Source: Streptomyces sp. NBC_00775
GTDB taxonomy: Bacteria; Actinomycetota; Actinomycetes; Streptomycetales; Streptomycetaceae
NCBI RefSeq assembly: GCF_036347135.1
Contig: NZ_CP108938.1
Coordinates: 9,734,001 to 9,798,000 of the forward strand
Direction of reading: 5' to 3'
Length of the DNA: 64,000 bases
The notes under the pieces are model-generated. The model ran no database searches. It worked only from the letters and a program-made list of their open reading frames with translations, and was not told the origin of the DNA. The translations under genes and the position numbers were made by a program. Below, in pieces: positions 56,502 through 64,000 of this stretch (position 1 is the first letter of the stretch; the number at the start of each line of letters is the position of its first letter).

Positions 56502-56580
56502 CGCGACATTGTGACGGACCCGTCGACGGCGCGAACTGCATTTTCCGCCCGGGTCCGTTGCCCCGATCCGTCCGCGTCGC

Positions 56581-57735
56581 TCAGGTCGGTGAAACCCACG
56601 TTCCCAGCTCGGCGGAGCGTGACATGGCGTCCAGTGCGGCGGCGCTGTGAACCGCGTCAACCAGCGTCGCGCCGTACGCGGTGTTGTCGGCGATGGACCG
56701 CAGGAAGTTGCGCGCCTCGATGACCTTGAGGTCGTCGTAGCTCATGCTGTTCGCCGCGCCCGGCTGGAAAGCGGCGTACTCGCCCTGCCCGGGCCCGACG
56801 TACAGCGTGCTGACGGGCTGGTCCTGGTACGACGTACCCCGGCTGACGCCCAGTTCGCCCATCCGCCGGAAGTCCCAGAGGACCGCGCCCTTGGTGCCGT
56901 GCACCTCGAAGCCGTAGTTGTTCTGCTCGCCCACCGAGACCCGGCAGGCCTCCAGCACACCCCGCGCGCCGGAGGCGAAGCGCAGCAGGCAGTTGACGTA
57001 GTCCTCGTTCTCCACCGGACCCAGCTCGCCGCCCGCCGCACGCGTATGGCCGGCGGTAGCTCCCGTCGGGCGGGCCCGCTCGGGCAGGAAGATCGCGGTG
57101 TCCGCGGTCAGTGCCTCGATCTCGCCGAGCAGGAAGCGCGCCAGGTCGACGCCGTGCGAGGCCAGGTCGCCGAGGACGCCGCTGCCGCCGCGCTCCCGCT
57201 CGTAGCGCCAGGTCAGCGCGCCTTCCGGATGTGCCGCGTAGTCGCTGAACAGCCGGATGCGGACATGGGTGACGGTGCCGATCTCGCCGGAGGCGATCAG
57301 CTCGCGGGCGGCGGCGACGGCGGGCGCGCCCCGGTAGTTGAAGCCGACCGTGCCCTGTACCCCGGCTTTGGTCACCGCGTCCGACACGGACAGGGCGTCC
57401 TCGGCGGTCAGGCCCACCGGCTTCTCGATCCAGATGTGCTTGCCCGCCGCCGCCATCGCGGTGCCGATCTCGCGGTGCAGGAAGTTCGGCGCGGCGATGC
57501 TCACCGCCTGGACCCGGGGGTCGGCGGCGACCTCATGCCAGTCCCGGGCCGCGGTGGCAAAGCCGTACTGCGCCGCGGCCTCCTCGGCGCGGCCGGGCAC
57601 GTCGTCGGCGACGGCGATCAGTTCGGGCCGCAGGGCGAGCTCCGGGAAATGGTGCGGCACGCGGGCGTACGCCTGGGTGTGCACCCTTCCCATCCAGCCG
57701 AACCCCACGACGGCAACGCCGAGCGCACGCACCAT
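56581..57735 (-). CDS. Gfo/Idh/MocA family oxidoreductase
   Basis: This 384-residue NAD(P)-dependent sugar dehydrogenase has the Rossmann motif VAVVGFGWMGRVHTQAYARV, the family motif WIEKPVGLTAEDA, GGSGVLGDLASHGVDLARFL (Asp and His of the active site) and NEDYVNCLLRFASGARG. ATG 57735 follows GAGGGG. It is divergent from a LacI repressor, with a perfect palindrome overlapping its promoter, so it is probably sugar- or cyclitol-inducible. The substrate is unknown. Confidence 0.88.
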   Translation of the reverse strand: MVRALGVAVVGFGWMGRVHTQAYARVPHHFPELALRPELIAVADDVPGRAEEAAAQYGFATAARDWHEVAADPRVQAVSIAAPNFLHREIGTAMAAAGKHIWIEKPVGLTAEDALSVSDAVTKAGVQGTVGFNYRGAPAVAAARELIASGEIGTVTHVRIRLFSDYAAHPEGALTWRYERERGGSGVLGDLASHGVDLARFLLGEIEALTADTAIFLPERARPTGATAGHTRAAGGELGPVENEDYVNCLLRFASGARGVLEACRVSVGEQNNYGFEVHGTKGAVLWDFRRMGELGVSRGTSYQDQPVSTLYVGPGQGEYAAFQPGAANSMSYDDLKVIEARNFLRSIADNTAYGATLVDAVHSAAALDAMSRSAELGTWVSPT

Positions 57736-57747
57736 GACTGCCCCTCT

Positions 57748-57842
57748 TTGGACCGGTCCAACAAGTTCCCGGCTCACATTGAAGGCCGTTCTGTGACGTG
57801 TCAAGCCCTTTGACAAGCTCACCCACCGTATGGAACGGTCCA
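57748..57842. promoter_or_regulatory. Twin LacI-type operators and divergent promoter
   Basis: TTGGACCGGTCCAA (57748-57761) is a perfect palindrome next to the oxidoreductase start. TGGAACGGTCCA (57831-57842) is an 11-of-12 match ending five bases before the lacI ATG. Midway, TGTCAA-GCCCT-TTGACA (57799-57815) is an inverted pair of consensus -35 hexamers facing both ways. The central CCGG or ACGG fits LacI-family operators. The 83-bp centre spacing, about eight helical turns, would permit looping. Confidence 0.75.
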
Positions 57843-57846
57843 GACC

Positions 57847-58902
57847 ATGAGAGCACCGACCATTCGCGATGTCGCCGAACGGGCCGGAGTGTCGAAGTCG
57901 CTGGTCTCCCTCGTGCTGCGCGGCTCCGACCAGGTGCGTGACGAGAAGCGGCAGGCCGTGCTGGCCGCCGTCGAGGAGCTCGGCTACCGGCCCAACGCCG
58001 CCGCGCGCAGCCTCAGCGAGCGGCGCACCCGTACGGTCGGAGTGCTCCTCAACGACATGCGCAACCCCTGGTTCGTGGAGCTGCTCGACGGTCTGAACTC
58101 CCGGCTGCACGACTCCGGGCTGCACATGCTGCTCGCCGACGGCCACCTCAACCGGCGTCTCGGCGAGGACCTCACCCGGACCTTCATGGACCTGCGGGTC
58201 GACGGTCTGATCGCCGTCGGCACCCTGCCGGCCTCGGAAGCGCTGCGGACGGCGGCCGGGCGGATCCCCACCGTCGTCGCGGGCGCCCGGGAGCCCGAGC
58301 TGCCCGGTGTCGACGTCGTCGCCAATGACGACGAGCGCGGCGCCCGCCTCGCCACCGAGCACCTCATTGGCCTCGGCCACCGGCGCATCGCCCATATCGC
58401 GGGGCAGGGGATGGTCGGCGAGCTGCGCCGGCGCAGCTTCGAGGCGGTCATGCGCGAGCACGGACTGGCCGAGGAGGCGATCGTGGAGCAGGGCGACCTG
58501 ACGGAGGAGGGCGGCTACCGGGCGACGGTCCGGCTGCTCAGCGCCCCTGAACGGCCCACCGCCGTCTTCGCGTTCAACGACATCGCCTGTGTCGGCGCCC
58601 TGTCGGCCGCCGAGGAGCTCGGCCTCCAGGTGCCGCGCGACCTCTCCCTCGTCGGCTACGACAACACGTACCTCTCACGGCTGCGGCACCTGTGGCTCAC
58701 CACCGTGGACAGCGCCGGCCACGACGTCGGCCGGCGCGCCGCGCAGTGTCTCCTCGACCGGATCGACGACCCCGCCCGCCCCGGCGAGGTCGTGCTCACC
58801 GCTCCGGCCCTCGAAGTCCGCGGCACGACGGCGCCACCGCGCGGTCAGGCCGGTGCCGGTGCCGGGGTGGCCGGGGCGCGAGCGGTCGGCGACGCCGATT
58901 GA
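57847..58902 (+). CDS. LacI family transcriptional regulator
   Basis: This is a 351-residue repressor. The N-terminal HTH TIRDVAERAGVSKSLVSLVLRGSDQV with hinge helix PNAAARSLSERRT is followed by a periplasmic-binding-like sensor domain (VGVLLNDMRNPWFVELLDGL; FAFNDIACVGALSAAEELG; LSLVGYDNTYLS). It almost certainly binds the two GGACCGGTCC-type operators upstream and represses both itself and the divergent Gfo/Idh/MocA gene. The inducer is unknown. Confidence 0.92.
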   Translation: MRAPTIRDVAERAGVSKSLVSLVLRGSDQVRDEKRQAVLAAVEELGYRPNAAARSLSERRTRTVGVLLNDMRNPWFVELLDGLNSRLHDSGLHMLLADGHLNRRLGEDLTRTFMDLRVDGLIAVGTLPASEALRTAAGRIPTVVAGAREPELPGVDVVANDDERGARLATEHLIGLGHRRIAHIAGQGMVGELRRRSFEAVMREHGLAEEAIVEQGDLTEEGGYRATVRLLSAPERPTAVFAFNDIACVGALSAAEELGLQVPRDLSLVGYDNTYLSRLRHLWLTTVDSAGHDVGRRAAQCLLDRIDDPARPGEVVLTAPALEVRGTTAPPRGQAGAGAGVAGARAVGDAD

Positions 58903-58933
58903 CGTGGTGGTCCCGGTCGGTCTGACTTCCGGA

Positions 58934-60262
58934 TCAGACGAGGTGTCTGCCGAACCAGTCCGTGGCCAGCTCGGTGACCGATTCCAGCGTGCCGGGTTCC
59001 TCGAAGAGATGAGTGGCACCGGGGACGACGGCCAGCTGATGCTCGCAGCTCAGGCGCGCCGCGGCCTGCCGGTTGAGATCCAGCACCACGTGGTCGCGGC
59101 CCCCGACGACGAGCAGCGTCGGAGCCTTCACCTCCGGCAGCCTGGGGCCGGCCAGGTCCGGCCTGCCGCCGCGGGAGACGACGGCCGCGATGTCCGCGTC
59201 GGGCTCCGCCGCGGCCCACAGCGCGGCGGCGGCGCCTGTGCTGGCACCGAAGTAACCGAACGCCATGTCTTGGGTGCCGGGCTGCTCACGCAGCCATTCG
59301 GTCGCCTGGGTCAGACGGCGGGCGAGCAGTGCCGTGTCGAACACGTTGTCCCGGTTCACCGCCTCGGCCTCGGTGAGCAGATCGAACAGCAGGGTGCCCA
59401 GACCGGCGCGGTTCAGTCCGGTGGCGACGAAGCGGTTGCGCGGGCTCTTCCTGCTGCTGCCGCTGCCGTGGGCGAAGAGGACGACTCCGGGGGTGCCGCG
59501 GGGTACCGTCAGCCGCCCGTCGAGCTCGGCGCCCGCGGCCGGTATCCGGACCGCCCTGTCATAGGGCGCGGAATCGTGCTCCGGGGAGGCGCCGCCCGCG
59601 CCCGGCGCCGCGTCGGACGTGGCGTGGGCCGCGCGGTTGTGCTCCAGGCAGGCGATGACCTCCTCATCGCTCGTCTGCCCGAAGTCCGCGTAGAACTCAC
59701 CGATCGCGTAGAACGGCTGGGGCGTGTCCAGACAGACACCTTCGTCCGCCTCGCCCCCGATGCGGGCCGTCCAGTCGTGCGGCGCCACGGGAATCGCCAG
59801 CACGATCCGCGACGCTCCGCGGGCGCGCGCGATCCGGCAGGCCGCCAGGGCCGTGGAGCCGGTCGCCAGACCGTCGTCCACCACCAGCACCGTGCGTCCC
59901 TCGTACCGGGCCGGCTGCCGCCCGCCCCGGTAGCGGCGGGCCCGCTGCTCCAGGACACCGCGCTCGTGTTCCTCCACGGCCGCCAGAGCACGGTCCGTCA
60001 CACCCGTGGCCCGCACCACCTTGTCGTTGATGACGCGCACGCCCTCCTCGCCGATCGCGCCCATGGCCAGCTCCGGCTGGAAGGGCACCCCCAGTTTGCG
60101 TACGAGGCAGACGTCGAGCGGAGCGCCGAGGGCCTCGGCGACCTGCGCGGCGACCACGACGCCGCCGCGGGGGAGTCCCACGACCACCGGGTCCTCGCCC
60201 TTGAGATGGTGCAGCCGGGCGGCGAGCCGCCGGCCCGCTTCGATTCGGTCGGTGAAGTACAT
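58934..60262 (-). CDS. Fusion of phosphoribosyltransferase and dienelactone hydrolase-like domains
   Basis: This 442-residue two-domain protein has residues 1-205 as a type I phosphoribosyltransferase with the PRPP loop VVDDGLATGST (127-137). Residues 235-442 are an alpha/beta hydrolase with the nucleophile in YFGASTGAAAA (Ser341), VVGGRDHV and a terminal His in VPGATHLFEEPG. An Ala/Gly/Pro linker joins them. Both domains keep their catalytic motifs. The fusion is known in actinobacteria, but the joint reaction is not established. It is convergent with lacI. Confidence 0.85.
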   Translation of the reverse strand: MYFTDRIEAGRRLAARLHHLKGEDPVVVGLPRGGVVVAAQVAEALGAPLDVCLVRKLGVPFQPELAMGAIGEEGVRVINDKVVRATGVTDRALAAVEEHERGVLEQRARRYRGGRQPARYEGRTVLVVDDGLATGSTALAACRIARARGASRIVLAIPVAPHDWTARIGGEADEGVCLDTPQPFYAIGEFYADFGQTSDEEVIACLEHNRAAHATSDAAPGAGGASPEHDSAPYDRAVRIPAAGAELDGRLTVPRGTPGVVLFAHGSGSSRKSPRNRFVATGLNRAGLGTLLFDLLTEAEAVNRDNVFDTALLARRLTQATEWLREQPGTQDMAFGYFGASTGAAAALWAAAEPDADIAAVVSRGGRPDLAGPRLPEVKAPTLLVVGGRDHVVLDLNRQAAARLSCEHQLAVVPGATHLFEEPGTLESVTELATDWFGRHLV

Positions 60263-60316
60263 GGTCGCCTTCCGGGTGAGGTCAGGTCCTCGGGTCCCGA
60301 GTGAAGTCCGTGCCGC

Positions 60317-61445
60317 TCACTCCCGCGGCCGCTGGGACGGCCGGACGGTGAGGGTGTCGTCCGGGCTGCGTTCGACGCGTGAGCCGTAGGCCCGGCTGAT
60401 CCGGTCCAGGACGTCCCGCACCCACCGCGCGTCCTCGGCCGTCGCGCGCTCCAGCCGCATCCGCCGGGCCCGCATCGGGGTGATGCGCACGTCGTGGAAT
60501 CTGCCGTCGTCCGGGTTCACGGTGACGAAGTACAGCAGCCGGAGGTCGTCCCGGTACTCCTCGCGGCCGCCGATGCCCTCGTAGTCGTTGATCAGGTCGC
60601 CGCAGCCGTGGGTGATGAGCTTTCCCCGGTACGACTCCAAGGGCCGCGGATGGTGCGAGGAGTGCCCGTGCACGACGTCCGCGCCGCCGTCGATGAGCGC
60701 ATGGCCGAAAGCGGACCTGGTCACGCGGGATGAGATAGCCCCAGTTGGAGCCCCAGTGGACCGAGACGACCACGATGTCGCCCGGCCGCTTGGCCGGACG
60801 CAGCCGGGCGGTGATCCCGGCCGCGGCGGCATCCGACGGCTCGGCGACGAAGTCGACCCCGCTGCGCTCCGCTGTGGCGGCCCAGCCGCGGGGTATGCCG
60901 CTGGAGGCCATCCCCACGGAGAGGACCAGGACGCGCCGGCCACCGGCGACGGGGACGATCGCGGGACGCTGGGCCTCCTCGGCGTCCCGGCCCGCCCCCG
61001 CCGAGCGAAGGCCCGCGTCCGCCAGGGCGTCGAGGGTCTCCTCCAGCCCGCGGCGGCCGTAGTCCAACACATGGTTGTTGGCCAGGGCGCAGACGTGAGG
61101 ACGGGCGGCGGCCAGGGCGGGCAGGTTGGCCGGGTGCATCCGGTAGTGGACCTCTTTGGCGGGCGCGATCTCGTCGTTCCGCGTGACGGCGGTCTCCAGG
61201 TTGAGGATCCGGGCGTCGGGCGCCGCCGCGTCGAGCACGTCCAGAGCGTCGCCCCACGGCCAGGGGAAGCCGACCGGCTGGGGAATCATGCCGTTCGCCG
61301 CCTCGGCCAGCTCCACATAGGCGCGGGCATCCTTGATGTACGACTCCGGCAGCTTCGGATCGCCGGGGTGCGGAAGTATCTGGTCGACTCCGCGGCCGAG
61401 CATCACGTCACCGGCCAGGAACAGCGTGACGAGGTCACCGCCCAT
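60317..61445 (-). pseudogene. CapA family (poly-gamma-glutamate capsule-like) protein, frameshifted
   Basis: The first frame, from ATG 61445, encodes a metallophosphatase-like CapA protein (LFLAGDVMLGRGVDQ; ALANNHVLDYGRRGLEETLDAL; VVVSVHWGSNWGYLIPRDQVRF). Near 60708-60710 the reading moves to another frame that continues GHALIDGGADVVHGHSSHHPRPLESYRGKLI and ends at 60317. The CGCTTTCGGCCAT junction fits one extra T in a TTT run. The joined product would be about 375 residues, normal for the family. It may be a sequencing error, a recent mutation or programmed shifting. It is last in the DJ-1/TetR/CapA run. Confidence 0.82.
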
Positions 61446-61454
61446 TCCTCCAGG

Positions 61455-62075
61455 CTAGGCCGGTCCGGCGGGTATTGCTTCCGGGCCCCGAGCACACTCC
61501 TGACCAGGGATTGCGGGACACCCCCGAACCGGTGCTCCCAGCAGTCCGGTCAGCAGGGCGTCGGTCGCCGGGGGCAGCAGATGTCTGCCCCCGGGCGCCG
61601 ACTCCAGGCCGACGACCAGGGCGAGGCAGATGTCGGCGGCCTCGGCGGGCTCGACGCCGGCCAGGGAGTCCGCCTCGGCGAAGAGGGTGATCAGGAGGCG
61701 GCGCAGTTCGCCGGTGAAGGCGTGGCAGAGGTCACCGAACAACCGGGCCTTCTCGTCGAGGAGTTCGGCCGTGTGCGGGGAGTCCCCGGCCAGCCGGCCC
61801 ACCAGGTCGAGCTTGGCGGCGAGCACGCCCCGGACGCGTTCGGTGTGCGGGGCGTCCTCGATGGCCGCCTGCCGGGCCCGGCCGAGCGCCTGCTCGTGCA
61901 GGCGTCCGGCGAGGCGGCGGAAGGCGTCGTCCTTGCCACGCACGTACTGGTAGACCGCTGACCGGGACACGCCCATGGTGGAGGCGATGTCGTCCATCGT
62001 GGTGCGCCGTACGCCGTACCTGGTCAGGCACTCGTAGGCGGCGTCGAGGACCTCGTCGAGCCGGTCGGTGGCCAT
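61455..62075 (-). CDS. TetR family transcriptional regulator
   Basis: This is a 206-residue protein with HTH LDAAYECLTRYGVRRTTMDDIASTMGVSRSAVYQYVRGKDD and a helical effector domain. ATG 62075 lies five bases after the stop of the DJ-1/PfpI gene, so the two are co-transcribed and possibly autoregulated with it. The capA-like gene begins nine bases after its stop. The region past ALLTGLLG is Pro/Gly-rich. Confidence 0.87.
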   Translation of the reverse strand: MATDRLDEVLDAAYECLTRYGVRRTTMDDIASTMGVSRSAVYQYVRGKDDAFRRLAGRLHEQALGRARQAAIEDAPHTERVRGVLAAKLDLVGRLAGDSPHTAELLDEKARLFGDLCHAFTGELRRLLITLFAEADSLAGVEPAEAADICLALVVGLESAPGGRHLLPPATDALLTGLLGAPVRGCPAIPGQECARGPEAIPAGPA

Positions 62076-62080
62076 GAGGG

Positions 62081-62776
62081 TCAGCCCAGCTTCTTCAGCA
62101 GCTCTGCCGCGAGCGGGGCGGAGGAGGACGGGTTCTGGCCGGTGACCAGGTTGCGGTCGACAACCACCTTGGGGGCCCACGGCTCGCCCTCCTGGAAGTC
62201 GACGCCCGCCTCGACGAGCCGGTCCTGGAGCAGCCACTTGGCCTTGCCTGCGAGACCCGCCTGGGTCTCCTCGGCGTTGGTGAACCCGGAGACCCGGTAG
62301 CCCGCGAAGGCGTTGCCGCCGTCCTCGCGGGTGGCGGCGAGCAGCGCGGCCGGGGCGTGGCACACCACACCGAGCGGCTTGCCCGAGTCGAGCGCGAGGG
62401 TGAGGAGCCGGCCGGAGTCGGCGTTGACCGCGAGGTCCTCCATCGGGCCGTGGCCGCCGGGGTAGAAGACGGCCGCGTAGTCGTCCAGGTCCGCTTCCTC
62501 CAGCTTGATCGGCTGCTGGAGCTCGGCGATCGACGCGAGGGCGCCGGCGATCCGGTCGGCGCCCTCCTGCCCGCCGTTCACCTCGGGCGCCAGGCTTCCC
62601 TGGTCCACGGTCGGCACGACGCCGCCCGGCGTGGCGACGACGACCTCGTGGCCCGCGGCCTTGAAGGCCTCGTACGGGGCGACGGCCTCCTCGGCCCAGA
62701 AGCCGGTCGGGTGACGGGTGCCGTCGGCGAGCGTCCAGTAGTCGACGCCGGTCATCACGAAAAGGATCTTCGACAT
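62081..62776 (-). CDS. DJ-1/PfpI superfamily protein (type 1 glutamine amidotransferase-like, Hsp31/glyoxalase III-like)
   Basis: This 231-residue protein has the nucleophile elbow GVVCHAPAALL (Cys139-His140), the conserved acidic FWAEEAVAPYEAF (Glu29/30) and YPGGHGPMEDL. It resembles Hsp31/YajL-like proteins that detoxify methylglyoxal or repair glycated molecules; a true amidotransferase partner is absent. ATG 62776 follows CCGGAGAG. It is first of a DJ-1/TetR/CapA operon, suggesting inducible carbonyl-stress protection (inference). Confidence 0.85.
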   Translation of the reverse strand: MSKILFVMTGVDYWTLADGTRHPTGFWAEEAVAPYEAFKAAGHEVVVATPGGVVPTVDQGSLAPEVNGGQEGADRIAGALASIAELQQPIKLEEADLDDYAAVFYPGGHGPMEDLAVNADSGRLLTLALDSGKPLGVVCHAPAALLAATREDGGNAFAGYRVSGFTNAEETQAGLAGKAKWLLQDRLVEAGVDFQEGEPWAPKVVVDRNLVTGQNPSSSAPLAAELLKKLG

Positions 62777-62895
62777 GGTGTTCTCTCCGGGGGAGCGGGC
62801 CCTGACGGACCTGGGGAACGTTCTTGGCCGTACGCCCTGACGTTCTGCGCTCAGATCGTCAGGGCGGCGATGTGCTCGACGGTATGCGCGTCGGA

Positions 62896-63039
62896 CATAG
62901 GTGACCAATAGGGAACCCGCTTGCAGCCATAGGGGATCCAATGACGCTCCGGGAATACGGCGGGCGGCTCTGCTCCGAGGCTGGACGCCGGGAACATGCG
63001 CGATTAATGTCATCCGCACCTAGACAACTGGTTGAGTAG
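62896..63039. promoter_or_regulatory. Candidate regulatory repeats between DJ-1 and SnoaL-like genes
   Basis: CATAGGTGACCAATAGG (62896-62912) recurs as CATAGGGGATCCAATG (62928-62943), a direct repeat 32 bp apart, close to three helical turns. Nearer the SnoaL-like gene, CTAGACAACTGGTTGAGTAG (63020-63039) is an imperfect palindrome ending just before the ribosome-binding site. These suggest separate operators for the two divergent genes. No ORF is seen in the 277-bp gap. Confidence 0.45.
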
Positions 63040-63053
63040 AAGAGGTGGGCGTG

Positions 63054-63446
63054 ATGCATTCCTTCCGCAAGGCCGTGGAGGCCGGAGACTTCGCCGCGAT
63101 CGAGGAGATGCTGGCCGAGGACGTGGTGTTCACCAGCCCCGTCGCCTTCAAGCCCTACCCGGGCAAGGCGATCACCGCGGCCATCCTGCGCGCCGTCTCC
63201 CGTGTCTTCACCGACTTCCGGTACGTACGCGAGATCGCCGGCGCCGACGGCCGGGACCACGCGCTGGTCTTCGAGGCGAAGGTGGGCGACAAGCAGCTCA
63301 CCGGCTGCGACTTCCTGCACTTCGACGAGGACGGCCGGATCGACGACTTCATGGTCATGGTCCGCCCGCTGACGGCGGCCCAGGCGCTCTCCGAGGCGAT
63401 GGGGGCGCAGTTCGAGCGGATCTCGCGGGAGGCGGCGGGCGCGTGA
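63054..63446 (+). CDS. SnoaL-like/NTF2-fold protein
   Basis: This protein of about 130 residues has a cone-shaped NTF2-like fold pattern: MHSFRKAVEAGDFAAIEEMLAEDVVFTSPV, FTDFRYVREIAG, HALVFEAKVGDKQLTGCDFLHFDEDGRIDDFMVMVRP. Such small proteins can be isomerases, hydrolases or binding proteins; no catalytic set is certain here. ATG 63054 fits AGAGG nine bases upstream; GTG 63045 and 63051 are alternatives. Confidence 0.8.
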   Translation: MHSFRKAVEAGDFAAIEEMLAEDVVFTSPVAFKPYPGKAITAAILRAVSRVFTDFRYVREIAGADGRDHALVFEAKVGDKQLTGCDFLHFDEDGRIDDFMVMVRPLTAAQALSEAMGAQFERISREAAGA

Positions 63447-63474
63447 GCGGCGACGCGCCCTGATGGCGGACGGG

Positions 63475-64000
63475 TCAGCCCGGCTCCCCGAGCGGGCGTC
63501 CCGCGCGAACGTTCCAGCGACCCGCGCGGCCGCTGAACTCCGTGGCGGTCAGCGGGGGCACGTCGACGCGCCAGAACGCCGACTCCGGCGCCCCCAACAC
63601 CCGTACCACCAAGGCCCGTACGACCTCCGGCTCCACCACGGCGACGGTTCGCCCGGTGACCTCGGAGGCCGTGTCCAGCCAGCCCGCCACCCGGTCGCAG
63701 AACGCCCGCACCGACTCCCCGTCGTGCGGCGCGGATCCGGGATCGGCCAGCCACCGTGCCACCGCCTCCGGCTCCTTCGCGCTCACCTCGTCGAGGGTCG
63801 CCCCGCGCCAGCGGCCCACGTCCAGAGCGGCCAACTCCGGTGCGTCCGCGGGGGTGTCGAGGCCGAGCGCGCCCGCGGTCTCCCGGCACCGCACGGTGGG
63901 GGAGACCCACAGCCGGGCCGCGGCCGGAACACTGCCCGCGGCCGCCCGCGCGAGCCGCAGCCCCGAGGCGTCGACCGGGCATCCGTCGTCGAAGCGGGCC
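63475..64000 (-). CDS. Histidine phosphatase family protein, C-terminal part (truncated by window edge)
   Basis: The frame is open to the window end. The visible part includes WVSPTVRCRETAGALGL, LAALDVGRWRGATLDEV, APHDGESVRAFCDRVAGWL and TVAVVEPEVVRALVVRVLG, matching the second half of phosphoglycerate-mutase-like phosphatases (CobC/SixA type). The RHG motif must lie beyond 64000. The usual second catalytic His region (V-x-x-G/P-x-x-x-R) appears as VEPEVVRAL with Glu in place of His, so activity is doubtful. Confidence 0.75.
   Translation of the reverse strand, partial: ARFDDGCPVDASGLRLARAAAGSVPAAARLWVSPTVRCRETAGALGLDTPADAPELAALDVGRWRGATLDEVSAKEPEAVARWLADPGSAPHDGESVRAFCDRVAGWLDTASEVTGRTVAVVEPEVVRALVVRVLGAPESAFWRVDVPPLTATEFSGRAGRWNVRAGRPLGEPG

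Overview
This 64 kb window is high-GC actinobacterial DNA, almost certainly from a Streptomyces chromosome. The evidence is the strong G/C third-position bias, the frequent GTG starts, a single in-frame TTA codon in about 59 genes, a sortase-E type LAATG anchor, Tat and lipoprotein exports, and typical Streptomyces families. I see no rRNA or tRNA gene, CRISPR array, transposase, integrase or prophage.

Region 1 (1-14.8 kb) is mixed accessory and housekeeping content. It holds a GNAT tail, a divergent MarR/membrane-protein pair with its operator, a PrmC-related methyltransferase behind a structured leader with a possible short upstream ORF, an alpha/beta hydrolase, and 2,4-dienoyl-CoA reductase (fadH) with a PadR regulator and a matching palindrome. 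It continues with a small secreted protein, a LysR regulator, a fibronectin-III lipoprotein, a GH75 chitosanase, an SDR/TetR pair and a dihydroxyacetone kinase operon (dhaK-dhaL-dhaM).

Region 2 (14.8-41.2 kb) is a large catabolic island. A leading unit has an acyl-CoA dehydrogenase, an alpha-methylacyl-CoA racemase with its full catalytic set, and a TetR. The main body has SDRs, a GntR/FCD regulator, two acyl-CoA ligases, type III and type I CoA-transferases, a CitE-like lyase, a MaoC-like hydratase, an AcuI-type enoyl-CoA reductase, a two-subunit acyl-CoA dehydrogenase, a double beta-propeller lactonase-like protein, a Rieske oxygenase, a Baeyer-Villiger monooxygenase, a ThDP lyase and an aldehyde dehydrogenase. 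A plausible reading is ring hydroxylation, alcohol oxidation, Baeyer-Villiger lactonisation, lactone opening, CoA activation and beta-oxidation of an alicyclic or terpenoid-like substrate. The substrate is unknown. Four promoters of this island share a palindrome of the form ATCCTTACAAGGAT.

Region 3 (41.2-53.7 kb) is a complete inositol module. Leftward are a Gfo/Idh/MocA dehydrogenase, an IolE/IolH-like TIM barrel and an ABC importer (ATPase, permease, lipoprotein). Rightward are iolC, an aldolase, iolB, iolD, mmsA and a HutC-type GntR. The two halves diverge from a large inverted-repeat operator.

Region 4 (53.7-64 kb) holds a Tat-exported, sortase-anchored alginate-lyase-like protein, a NADAR-domain protein, a Gfo/Idh/MocA-LacI divergent pair with twin operators, a phosphoribosyltransferase-hydrolase fusion, a frameshifted CapA-like gene in a DJ-1/TetR operon, a SnoaL-like protein and a partial histidine phosphatase.

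A recurring feature not tied to any gene family is short degenerate tandem duplication that spans or abuts stop codons (PadR, dhaM, dhaK, the 24.7 kb ligase, iolC and the Iol aldolase).
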